A stretch of DNA of 7,787 nucleotides, from NCBI GenBank assembly GCA_963660435.1, contig CAVKYI010000052.1, positions 1 through 7,787 of the forward strand. The letters are read 5' to 3'. Origin of the DNA: Hallerella sp963660435 (lineage in GTDB: Bacteria > Fibrobacterota > Fibrobacteria > Fibrobacterales > Fibrobacteraceae). Below are positions 1 through 7,681 of the stretch, one piece after another. Within the stretch, counting starts at the first letter, position 1. Each line of letters opens with the position of its first letter. The translations under genes were made by a program, and so were the position numbers. The notes under the pieces are model-generated. The model did not search any database. It was not told the origin of the DNA and saw nothing but the letters and a program-made list of their open reading frames with translations.

Positions 1-20
1 GGATGCAAGGAAGGGGGATT
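1..20. repeat. Partial copy of a hairpin-arm repeat
   Basis: Seen directly: positions 1-19 are, apart from the last base or two, the reverse complement of 7558-7577, and resemble one arm of the long hairpin at 7521-7573. The unit is cut off by the window edge, so it is unknown whether the partner arm lies upstream. It is followed at once by the 7-bp-period repeat at 24-100. Confidence 0.75.
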
Positions 21-23
21 ATC

Positions 24-100
24 AGAACTTAGAACTGAGAACTTAGATGAGAGTGGAATGTGAAGTGTGGAGAGTGGAGTGAGAAAAGTTGAGAAAGAAG
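24..100. repeat. Degenerate heptanucleotide tandem repeat
   Basis: The stretch reads in 7-bp steps in a single phase. It begins AGAACTT (24-30), AGAACTG (31-37), AGAACTT (38-44), AGATGAG (45-51), and continues with purine-rich heptamers such as AGTGGAA, TGTGAAG, TGTGGAG and AGTGGAG to about position 100. Positions 21-65 match the reverse complement of 5765-5809 at 38 of 45 bases without gaps. Positions 23-48 match the reverse complement of 7682-7707 at 24 of 26. It is a dispersed intergenic repeat, similar in style to the heptanucleotide STRR repeats of cyanobacteria. No gene is seen in 1-225. Confidence 0.7.
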
Positions 101-109
101 ATCGCTTCG

Positions 110-140
110 CTTTTCTAAGCTCTAAGCTCTCGGAACTAAG
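110..140. repeat. Second block of AGAGCTT-type heptamers
   Basis: On the minus strand this block reads AGAGCTT, AGAGCTT, AGAA after a CTTAGTTCCG lead-in. The same AGCTTAGAGCTTAGAA-like string occurs on the plus strand at 7381-7400. It belongs to the same 7-bp-period family as 24-100 and lies just before the palindromic element at 169-214. Confidence 0.55.
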
Positions 141-168
141 CCCTGAACACCGGGCAGGCGGAACAGGT

Positions 169-214
169 CGCTTGGCGACAAGAGCCTAGACGTGTAAACG
201 CCAAGCCTTTCGGC
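169..214. repeat. Palindromic dispersed element, left copy
   Basis: The element contains a perfect 8-bp inverted repeat, GCTTGGCG at 170-177 and CGCCAAGC at 199-206, around a 21-nt loop. Beside it is a small GCC-TTTC-GGC hairpin (GCC-GAAA-GGC, a GNRA-type loop, on the minus strand). The reverse complement aligns to 7425-7469 with 41 of 46 positions identical, so the two copies face each other across the window. An 11-base string at 150-160 (CCGGGCAGGCG) is also shared in inverted form with 7504-7514. The element lies 11 nt beyond the metH stop codon, with a run of A (T on the metH strand) in between. That order, T-run before hairpin, does not fit a normal metH terminator. Confidence 0.75.
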
Positions 215-225
215 AAAAAAAAGTT

Positions 226-3009
<2,784 letters not shown>

Positions 3010-3133
3010 AGGGCATGACCTCACAGTCTATATGCGTATTTTTAGATATTTGCATAATAATAGCATTTTTTCGCGAGAAGAATTATTTTAATTTTTGCAA
3101 CCGCCGCGGTCTATCGAGCATCTAAAGATCGAA
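3010..3133. promoter_or_regulatory. Divergent promoter region between metH and the sigma-factor operon
   Basis: This AT-rich 124-bp spacer must hold the promoters of both divergent transcripts. On the plus strand TTGCAT (3050-3055) resembles a -35 box, but no well-spaced -10 was found. GCAACC (3097-3102) followed by TCTAAAG (3121-3127) has a loose ECF-promoter look, which would be expected if the sigma factor drives its own operon. The spacing is 18 nt and the predicted start would be nearly at the ATG. On the minus strand TATTAT-like boxes occur before metH without a clear partner. No cobalamin riboswitch B12 box or other long structured leader was recognised. The role is inferred from position; individual boxes are weak. 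Confidence 0.45.
3018..3024 (-). promoter_or_regulatory. Ribosome binding site that fixes the metH start
   Basis: On the minus strand GTGAGGT lies here, with GAGG (3019-3022) 9 nt before the ATG at 3007-3009. The in-frame GTG at 3022-3024 overlaps this Shine-Dalgarno-like sequence and has no such site of its own. This supports translation from 3009. Confidence 0.6.
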
Positions 3134-3679
3134 ATGTCCGAAAACGAAATCATACAGAGTCTCCGCGCAGGAGACTTGGCCGCCCTGAAGGAACTGTGGA
3201 AGGAAAACAGCTCCCACGTCCTCAATCTGGCCTTCCGCATCTTGCTCGACCGGGACAAGGCGGAAGACGTTCTCATGGACGTTTTTGTGGAAATTCCGAA
3301 CGCAATCCACGGTTTTCGCGGGAATTCAAAACTTTCCACGTGGATTTACACGCTCACGAAAAACGCCTGTCTCATGAAGCTCCGCAAGGAAAAAATCCAC
3401 CTGAAGATAGAGACGACCCGATCCGCCGAAATCGAGGAAACCGTCTTCGGCAAGACGGAAAGTGCCGAAGCCTCTCTCGACCGGGAAGCCCTTTCCTATG
3501 GACTTTCCGTTCTCGCCCCGGAAATTCGAAGTCTTCTCTGGCTAAAGGACGCCGAAGGGCTCGACATCCAGACTCTCTCCGAAATTTTTAACGCCCCGGA
3601 AGGAACGCTCAAGGCAAGGCTTTCCCGCGCAAGGACTCAGGTCCGAAACGTTCTCGAAAAGGAGATTCACTATGCTTGA
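3134..3679 (+). CDS. ECF-family RNA polymerase sigma factor
   Basis: 181-residue sigma-70-family protein of the extracytoplasmic-function type, expected to direct RNA polymerase core to a small regulon. Region 2 spans about residues 9-88 (A-E-D-V-L-M-D-V-F and S-K-L-S-T-W-I-Y-T-L-T-K-N match the conserved 2.1-2.4 pattern). A ~30-residue linker follows, then region 4 at about 123-176 with a helix-turn-helix at about 144-167 (L-S-E-I-F-N-A-P-E-G-T-L-K-A-R-L-S-R-A-R). No extra C-terminal domain is present. ATG 3134 is preferred over an in-frame TTG at 3095 because residues from 3134 begin right at region 2; neither has a strong Shine-Dalgarno site. The 3' end overlaps the next gene by 8 nt, so the two are translationally coupled. 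The ECF subgroup and the target promoters cannot be told from sequence alone. Confidence 0.9.
   Translation: MSENEIIQSLRAGDLAALKELWKENSSHVLNLAFRILLDRDKAEDVLMDVFVEIPNAIHGFRGNSKLSTWIYTLTKNACLMKLRKEKIHLKIETTRSAEIEETVFGKTESAEASLDREALSYGLSVLAPEIRSLLWLKDAEGLDIQTLSEIFNAPEGTLKARLSRARTQVRNVLEKEIHYA
3659..3664 (+). promoter_or_regulatory. Ribosome binding site of the candidate anti-sigma gene
   Basis: AAGGAG lies 7 nt before the ATG at 3672, inside the last codons of the sigma-factor gene. This supports the overlapping start and coupled translation. Confidence 0.7.
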
Positions 3680-4001
3680 CGAAATCGATTTTTCCAAGTC
3701 GGTAAAGCTCGAACCGCGAAGCGATTCCTGGGACAAGGTCGTCGCAAGGATAGCGAAAAGGCAGGAGGAAAGGGAAAACGACCGTTTCTTCGGGTTTTCC
3801 GCGATTTCCATTGCGGCTAGCCTTCTTCTTGTCGTCGGAGCCATCGCGATAAGCTTCACGTCCAGGACGACAGCCGTTTCCGGCAACTCGGACAGCGAAT
3901 ACGCGATAGAAACCCTCGACTGGTACCATTCGCTAGGATCCGGGGAAGCGGTCAGCACATTTTCCACTCCAATCGACACCTATTACGCAACAAGGGAATG
4001 A
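3672..4001 (+). CDS. Small single-pass membrane protein, candidate anti-sigma factor
   Basis: 109-residue protein with an acidic, charged N-terminal part (about 1-39), one hydrophobic segment (about 40-63, rich in Ala, Ile, Leu and Val) and a short outer tail (about 64-109). Its position directly after and overlapping an ECF sigma gene, plus the cytosolic-head/membrane/periplasmic-tail layout, matches small anti-sigma factors such as CnrY. The N-terminal S-W-D-K-V-V-A-R-I stretch could be the sigma-binding helix. It contains no cysteine, so it is not a zinc-binding (HxxxCxxC) anti-sigma factor. No family domain was recognised from sequence; the role is inferred from context and topology. The gene ends at a TGA lying 2 nt before the next start codon, so the three genes form one operon. 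Confidence 0.8.
   Translation: MLDEIDFSKSVKLEPRSDSWDKVVARIAKRQEERENDRFFGFSAISIAASLLLVVGAIAISFTSRTTAVSGNSDSEYAIETLDWYHSLGSGEAVSTFSTPIDTYYATRE
3992..3997 (+). promoter_or_regulatory. Ribosome binding site that decides the LTxxQ-protein start
   Basis: AAGGGA lies 6 nt before ATG 4004 but directly abuts the alternative in-frame ATG at 3998. The later ATG is therefore the better start, giving an N-terminus M-K-K-N, typical for an exported or membrane-anchored protein. Confidence 0.65.
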
Positions 4002-4003
4002 CC

Positions 4004-4510
4004 ATGAAAAAAAACGCCACCCCATTCTGGATCTGCGGACTTTTTCTCGCGGCGGCGACGGGCTTCTTCGCAAGTTCCGCGCTGCTCTGCCACGAGCCGC
4101 CACCGCCTCCCGGCGAATTTCTCGATCCGCCAAGCCCTAGCCCGGATTTTCCCTCCAAAAAGGGTTGCGATTTCAAGCGCCAAATCGACAGCGCGCTCGA
4201 ACTTTCGCCAAGGCAGATCGCCATGCTCGATTCTAACGGTCGAGCCTGCGATTCCATCCGAAAGGAAATGAAGAAAACGATCCGCGAAAAGGAATGGCGC
4301 CTACACGACATTCTCGACGCGGACTCCGTGAACGAATCGGACTTGCAGGTTGTCAGAATGGAGCTCCTCATCCTCAACGAAAAGAGGCTCGACTCGCGCA
4401 TCGCAGACATCCGTTTTTTCAAAAGCGTACTGACGCCCGAGCAGAAAATCAAGCTTAAGGAATTGCCACGGGGCGATGTTTCGGAAAAGCGTCCGCCTGC
4501 AAAGCAATAA
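4004..4510 (+). CDS. Membrane-anchored periplasmic LTxxQ (Spy/CpxP/CnrX-like) protein
   Basis: 168-residue protein. Residues about 7-28 form a signal anchor or uncleaved signal peptide, followed by a proline-rich stretch (about 31-50) and a charged, mostly helical domain. Two LTxxQ-type motifs are visible, LSPRQ at 67-71 and LTPEQ at 143-147, as in the two-motif Spy/CpxP fold; related proteins include the metal sensors CnrX and ZraP. The cysteine at residue 29 sits after S-A-L-L, which is not a good lipobox, so a lipoprotein is unlikely. Only two histidines occur (30 and 101), so the CnrX metal-ligand set is not conserved. In an operon with an ECF sigma factor and a small membrane protein, it is best read as the periplasmic sensor or modulator of that pathway; a chaperone role like Spy is the alternative. 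The signal sensed is unknown. Confidence 0.82.
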   Translation: MKKNATPFWICGLFLAAATGFFASSALLCHEPPPPPGEFLDPPSPSPDFPSKKGCDFKRQIDSALELSPRQIAMLDSNGRACDSIRKEMKKTIREKEWRLHDILDADSVNESDLQVVRMELLILNEKRLDSRIADIRFFKSVLTPEQKIKLKELPRGDVSEKRPPAKQ

Positions 4511-4548
4511 TAAATGTTTTTGTAAGCGAAATAAAGACCCACTTCCCC

Positions 4549-4577
4549 TTTTCATCCGCTCGAAAAAAATTTATATT
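4549..4577 (+). promoter_or_regulatory. Possible promoter ahead of a short terminator-ended transcript
   Basis: TTTTCA (4549-4554, 4 of 6 to the -35 consensus) and TATATT (4572-4577, 5 of 6 to the -10 consensus) are 17 nt apart. No plus-strand gene follows, only the hairpin at 4601-4638. The pair may be chance in AT-rich DNA or may start a small RNA. Confidence 0.25.
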
Positions 4578-4600
4578 ATCAGTGATTTCCTCCATACCCC

Positions 4601-4641
4601 AAACAAGCGTAGGCCTCTTCGGAGACCTACGTTTGTTTTAA
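4601..4641. terminator. Intrinsic terminator with UUCG loop between convergent genes
   Basis: A 17-bp stem (4601-4617 with 4622-4638, one G-U pair and one mismatch) is closed by a C(TTCG)G tetraloop, one of the most stable RNA loops. On the plus strand the 3' arm runs into TTTGTTTTA. It lies 90 nt after the LTxxQ gene and 10 nt beyond the dusA stop, and the stem also forms on the minus strand (loop CGAA), so it probably ends transcription from both sides. The U-tract is better on the plus strand. Confidence 0.85.
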
Positions 4642-4648
4642 AGCCCTT

Positions 4649-5647
4649 TCATCCCGCATTCCCGGAGCAATCGACCGCATCCATCGCGCGCACGATCGTT
4701 TCGACGCCAGAACCTTTTTTCGGGGATTCTTCGGAAAGTATCTGCCGGAACCTTTTTCCGCCTGGAAATCCGGCGAACAGCCCGTAGAGATGCTTCGAGA
4801 GAATCGACAGGGGAACGCCATCCCGAAGAGCCTCTTCCACATAGGGAAGAAAAGCCTGCAGAAGTTCCTTGCGGTCTTTCGGCGAACGATCTTTCTGCCC
4901 GAATATTTCGGAATCCGCATGGGCTAGAATCCAGGGATTCGCATAGACTGCCCTTCCCATCATCACGCCATCGACATGCTCTAGATGCAACTTCGCCTGT
5001 TCAAGCGTCTTGATGTCCCCGTTGACGGAAATATTCAGTTCTGGAAATTTCTTCTTGAGTTCGTAAACGGCCTCGTATCGAATCGCCGGCTTTTCCCGAT
5101 TTTCCTTGGGCGAATAGCCGCGGAGCCTTGCCGTCCGGGCATGGACAATGAAAGCGTCACACTTTGCGGCGGCGACAGTCTCGACAAAGTCCTCGAAAAA
5201 CTCCTGGTCCGTAAATTCATCGACGCCTATCCGCGTCTTGACGGTCACGGGAATCTTCACCGCGTCTTTCATCGCGAGGACGCATTCCGCGACCAGATCT
5301 TTTCGCTTCATGAGAACCGCGCCAAACGATCCGCATTGGACCCGCTCGGAAGGGCAACCGCAATTCAGGTTCACTTCGTCGAAGCCGGAATCCTCGACCA
5401 TTCTTGCGCATTCCGCAAGCATTTTCGGATCGGAACCGCCGAGCTGGAGGGCTACGGGATTTTCCACCGGGCGATGCTTCAGGAATTTCGGACCGGCGTG
5501 CAAAAGGGCATTGGCGACGACCATTTCCGTATAGAGCAGGACGTTTCCGGAAAGAAGTCGCAAGAAAAACCGCTCGTGCCTATCCGTAAAGTCAAGCATC
5601 GGAGCGATGGAGAGACGCCGGTGAAAATTAAGCTCGGTAGAATTCAT
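4649..5647 (-). CDS. dusA: tRNA-dihydrouridine synthase, DusA type
   Basis: 332-residue FMN enzyme that reduces uridines in the tRNA D-loop (U20/U20a for DusA) to dihydrouridine with NADPH. The TIM-barrel domain fills about residues 8-245 and a helical tRNA-recognition domain about 255-332. Diagnostic motifs: A-P-M-L-D-F-T-D-R-H (15-24), L-L-Y-T-E-M-V (37-43), A-L-Q-L-G-G-S (66-72), N-x-G-C-P-S with catalytic C98, the V-K-T-R-I flavin site with K137, V-H-A-R with H169, L-R-G-Y-S-P-K-E-N-R-E (175-185) and the D-G-V-M-M-G-R phosphate site. The D-R-H and S-P-K-E-N-R-E motifs point to DusA rather than DusB or DusC. Length is normal and all key residues are present. No strong Shine-Dalgarno site precedes the ATG; the next upstream ATG (5678) is out of frame. 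Transcription converges on the sigma operon at the shared terminator. Confidence 0.96.
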   Translation of the reverse strand: MNSTELNFHRRLSIAPMLDFTDRHERFFLRLLSGNVLLYTEMVVANALLHAGPKFLKHRPVENPVALQLGGSDPKMLAECARMVEDSGFDEVNLNCGCPSERVQCGSFGAVLMKRKDLVAECVLAMKDAVKIPVTVKTRIGVDEFTDQEFFEDFVETVAAAKCDAFIVHARTARLRGYSPKENREKPAIRYEAVYELKKKFPELNISVNGDIKTLEQAKLHLEHVDGVMMGRAVYANPWILAHADSEIFGQKDRSPKDRKELLQAFLPYVEEALRDGVPLSILSKHLYGLFAGFPGGKRFRQILSEESPKKGSGVETIVRAMDAVDCSGNAG

Positions 5648-5733
5648 GCGAAAAAGCTAAAAAAATTGAAAGCACCATGACCTTTCGGCGCTTGTCGGCA
5701 ATCGGAATCCACCCCGAGCGAATCTATCGAAAT

Positions 5734-5761
5734 GGATCCTATCCCCTTGCAGGTCCAGGAT
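5734..5761. repeat. GGATCCTATC...TCCAGGAT repeat, first copy
   Basis: The unit begins GGATCCTATC (5734-5743) and ends TCCAGGAT (5754-5761), so its ends can pair imperfectly. The same two end strings enclose 7713-7747. In both places it sits within a few bases of a heptamer repeat. It lies in the 161-bp spacer between dusA and the lipoprotein gene, where no gene or convincing promoter was seen. Confidence 0.5.
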
Positions 5762-5764
5762 AAC

Positions 5765-5809
5765 GTTCACACTCCTCTCTCAACCAAGCTCTCAGTTCCA
5801 AGTTCTGAT
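5765..5809 (-). repeat. Heptamer repeat abutting the lipoprotein stop codon
   Basis: Read on the minus strand, this matches 21-65 at 38 of 45 bases without gaps (AGAACTT, GGAACTG, AGAGCTT and so on). Similarity runs into the gene: the last codons plus stop read GGATTGATCAGAAC, against GGATTATCAGAAC at 16-28. The repeat may therefore have supplied the present stop codon. It also occupies the place where a terminator would be expected; no clear intrinsic terminator was found there. Confidence 0.7.
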
Positions 5810-7311
5810 CAATCCTTGACGCAACGGATAGAATATGCGTTGAGCTTGCCAAATTCGCTTATGTTCAAATAAGCGTAATTGTGATACAGCCAAAAGACGC
5901 GGCTGTTTTCCGGACTGCATTGAGAAGAGCTCCAATAGTATGCCAACGTTCCTCTGCCGTAGAAGCTATTACTGCCATAGACGCCGCCCGGAATGGCTCC
6001 GAAGCCAAAAGCATCCGAACCGTTGCCATCGTTATCCCAGCCGCTTGCCGATTTCAGCGCGTAGCCGACGAAATCCTTGCCGCCAGTCGTATTCTTGGCA
6101 ACATAGGCCACAAGAGTATTCCATTCCTCGTCGCTTGACAAGTGCCAGTCCTCGGGACATACGCCACGGACCGTTTCATGACTTTGGTCGCATAACAAAT
6201 CGGCACTCGAAAAGCCGCAACCCTTGCCGTCTTCGGAAAATCTCGCCGCAGAATCCATTGCGGCGGACCACGTGTAAAGGCGACCGTACACGGCGCAAGA
6301 ATCCGCGTTATCGTCGTAGCAGTAACTCTTTGCCGTGCCTTCGTTGTAGTCGAAGTTCAGATTCTCCGCCATCCATGCCTGCTCCCCGATTACGACATAG
6401 CCGTAAACATTCGCGTCACGGAAATCGCAAAATTCCATCGATGGATCGTAAACCTTTTCTCCGCAAAGTTCATAGAGCGTATCTGCATGGCAGAATCGCT
6501 CAAAAGGATCGTATGTCTTGCCATCGCACAGATCGTAAGCTTTTTCCTCGACGCAGAACTTCCTTGCCGGATCGTAAGCCGCTCCTCCGCAAAGTTCATA
6601 GAGCGTATCTGCACGGCAGAATCGCTCAAAAGGATCGTATATCTTGCCATCGCACAGATCGTAAGCTTTTTCCTCGACGCAGAACTTTCTTGCCGGATCG
6701 TAAGCCGCTCCTCCGCAAAGCGCCTTGTAGAGAGTGACCGTATCTTCGCCGCAGACCTGGGTCACGGTTCCATCGCCATTGTCCGCAAGACTGCAACCCG
6801 AGCCGTCCATCCCGTCGAGACCGTCCTTGCCATCCGAACCGTTTGCGCCATTCCTGATGACACCGATCGAATCCCCGTCGCAAACAACCTTGTAGCCCGA
6901 ACTGTCGGAAAGAGTTTTCACCAAGCAGGAGGTTCCATCGAGACCGTCCTTGCCGTCCGAACCGTTTTTACCGTTCCTGATGACGCCGACCGAATCGTCT
7001 CCGCAGATGACCTTGTAACCCGTGCTGTCGGAGAGAATTTCCGCAATACAGGACTTGCCATCCTTTCCATCAGACGCCCTTTGAACAAGCGACACCCAGC
7101 CCGAATCCGCACAGACATAGGCGGCGTTTTCGTCCGAAGCAAAGACTGTCTTGCCGAGGGTAGAGGAATCGCACTTGCCGAGCGAATCCGCAGACGCCAC
7201 GACTTCCATGGCGGAATTGCCGTTCGCAATCCTGGTGACATCGTCACCGCAGGCGGAAAGAAGAACACATCCCGCAACCGTCGAAAGAGAAAGGATGAAT
7301 TGCCGTTTCAT
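5809..7311 (-). CDS. FISUMP-domain lipoprotein with collagen-like and two-cysteine repeat modules
   Basis: 500-residue predicted lipoprotein. The signal peptide (1-20) ends in the lipobox L-L-S-A-C, so C21 would be lipidated. A linker (about 22-79) follows. Next come three copies of a ~40-residue module (about 80-196) that pairs Gly-Asp-Gly-Lys-Asp-Gly collagen-like stretches with S-C...C-G-x-D hairpin-like units. Then come five 21-residue modules (198-304) of the pattern L-C-x-G/E-x-x-Y-D-P-x-x-x-F-C. Last is a FISUMP domain (about 303-500), family TIGR02145, abundant in Fibrobacter but of unknown function. ATG 7311 is chosen because GAGGA lies 6 nt upstream and the signal peptide starts there; the frame stays open upstream only through intergenic repeats. 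The many paired cysteines suggest disulfides outside the cytoplasm. Probably a surface or periplasmic protein; ligand unknown. Confidence 0.93.
   Translation of the reverse strand: MKRQFILSLSTVAGCVLLSACGDDVTRIANGNSAMEVVASADSLGKCDSSTLGKTVFASDENAAYVCADSGWVSLVQRASDGKDGKSCIAEILSDSTGYKVICGDDSVGVIRNGKNGSDGKDGLDGTSCLVKTLSDSSGYKVVCDGDSIGVIRNGANGSDGKDGLDGMDGSGCSLADNGDGTVTQVCGEDTVTLYKALCGGAAYDPARKFCVEEKAYDLCDGKIYDPFERFCRADTLYELCGGAAYDPARKFCVEEKAYDLCDGKTYDPFERFCHADTLYELCGEKVYDPSMEFCDFRDANVYGYVVIGEQAWMAENLNFDYNEGTAKSYCYDDNADSCAVYGRLYTWSAAMDSAARFSEDGKGCGFSSADLLCDQSHETVRGVCPEDWHLSSDEEWNTLVAYVAKNTTGGKDFVGYALKSASGWDNDGNGSDAFGFGAIPGGVYGSNSFYGRGTLAYYWSSSQCSPENSRVFWLYHNYAYLNISEFGKLNAYSIRCVKD
6461..6712 (-). repeat. 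126-bp in-frame tandem duplication inside the lipoprotein gene
   Basis: Copies 6461-6586 and 6587-6712 differ at only three positions, all transitions, two of which change the protein (His/Arg and Thr/Ile). Each copy encodes 42 residues, that is, two of the 21-residue two-cysteine modules. A further partial match (8 bases) starts at 6713 before diverging. The near-identity indicates recent duplication or gene conversion, and the unit could expand or contract without a frameshift. Confidence 0.95.
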
Positions 7312-7317
7312 GTTGAT

Positions 7318-7322
7318 TCCTC
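7318..7322 (-). promoter_or_regulatory. Ribosome binding site that fixes the lipoprotein start
   Basis: GAGGA on the minus strand lies 6 nt before the ATG at 7309-7311. With the lipoprotein signal peptide beginning at that ATG, this sets the start and excludes 109 upstream in-frame codons. Confidence 0.75.
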
Positions 7323-7331
7323 GTGAAGAAA

Positions 7332-7348
7332 CAGAATGTCTGTCATTC
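7332..7348. promoter_or_regulatory. Small inverted repeat in the lipoprotein leader, possible operator
   Basis: AGAATG (7332-7337) and CATTCT (7343-7348) form a perfect 6-bp inverted repeat with a 5-nt centre, 20 nt upstream of the lipoprotein start codon. A TTGTAA string lies just upstream on the minus strand, but no well-placed -10 was found. It could be an operator or chance. Confidence 0.2.
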
Positions 7349-7380
7349 TTTACAACGATAGAAAAATCAGAGCTTGGCTG

Positions 7381-7422
7381 AGAGTGCTTAGAGCTTAGAA
7401 TTGCCGAGCGAACTGTTACTTT
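7381..7422. repeat. GAGCTTAGA-TTGCC-AGCG repeat, first copy
   Basis: Positions 7391-7410 match 7622-7641 at 18 of 20 bases in direct orientation, and the similarity continues loosely to TAC-TTT. The lead-in 7381-7400 matches the minus strand of 110-134. This unit joins the heptamer family to the palindromic element that follows at 7425. Confidence 0.55.
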
Positions 7423-7424
7423 CT

Positions 7425-7469
7425 GCCGAAAGGCTTGACGTTGCACGTCTAGGCTTTTTTCGCCAAGCG
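7425..7469. repeat. Palindromic dispersed element, right copy
   Basis: Matches the reverse complement of 169-214 at 41 of 46 positions. It keeps the GCC-GAAA-GGC mini-hairpin (7425-7434), the conserved CACGTCTAGGCT core and the outer inverted repeat (7433-7440 with 7461-7468, one mismatch compared with none in the left copy). Conservation of both arms and of the loop suggests selection or recent spread. Confidence 0.75.
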
Positions 7470-7520
7470 AACGTTTTTCCGCCTGGCGGCGGAGGGGGAG
7501 GGACGCCTGCCCGGCGAGGG

Positions 7521-7573
7521 GCAAGGTAGGGGGACCTTTCCGAGTTGCGAAGGCCAAGGTCCCCCTTCCTTGC
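7521..7573. repeat. Long hairpin element, 18-bp stem
   Basis: Arms 7521-7538 and 7556-7573 pair at 17 of 18 positions around a 17-nt loop (7539-7555). The right arm plus flank recurs in reverse complement at 1-20. No T-run follows on either strand, so it does not look like an intrinsic terminator. The stretch 7312-7787 holds only such repeats; no gene is supported there. Confidence 0.8.
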
Positions 7574-7599
7574 ATCCACCCCCAGGGCCACGCGGTATC

Positions 7600-7680
7600 A
7601 GAGCTTAGTTTAGAGATCTTTGAGCTTAGAGTTGCCAAGCGGTCCGCTTTACTTTTAAGCCTAGATGTATGCGATTCTAG
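7600..7680. repeat. Degenerate mix of GAGCTTAG and palindromic-element fragments
   Basis: GAGCTTAG occurs at 7601 and 7622, the latter starting the second copy of the unit at 7391. It is followed by AGCCTAGATGTATGCG, which resembles the loop and arm of the left palindromic element (AGCCTAGACGTGTAAACG) in direct orientation. It looks like a decayed third copy. Confidence 0.4.
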
Positions 7681-7681
7681 G

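Noticed and set aside
3010..3024. GTG start of metH at 3024
   Set aside because: It has no Shine-Dalgarno sequence of its own and overlaps the site serving ATG 3009.
3095..3133. TTG start giving the sigma factor 13 extra residues
   Set aside because: The extra residues precede region 2, carry no family match, and TTG is a rarer start. ATG 3134 fits ECF length.
3010..3133. Cobalamin or SAM riboswitch upstream of metH
   Set aside because: The spacer is short and AT-rich, and no B12 box or S-box-like stems were recognised.
4085..4099. Lipobox in the LTxxQ protein around its second cysteine
   Set aside because: The residue before the cysteine is Leu, not Gly/Ala/Ser, so signal peptidase II cleavage is unlikely.
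4985..5680. 231-codon plus-strand frame antisense to dusA
   Set aside because: It is the mirror of a well-conserved dusA gene and resembles no known protein.
6461..6712. CRISPR-like array
   Set aside because: The repeats are 126 bp, contiguous, in frame and inside a coding gene, with no spacers.
7388..7591. 67-codon minus-strand open frame in the right intergenic region
   Set aside because: It is made of the palindromic and hairpin repeats, gives a proline-rich low-complexity product and has no ribosome binding site.
7312..7638. 109-codon upstream extension of the lipoprotein reading frame
   Set aside because: It runs through intergenic repeats and would bury the signal peptide. The ATG at 7311 has a good ribosome binding site.
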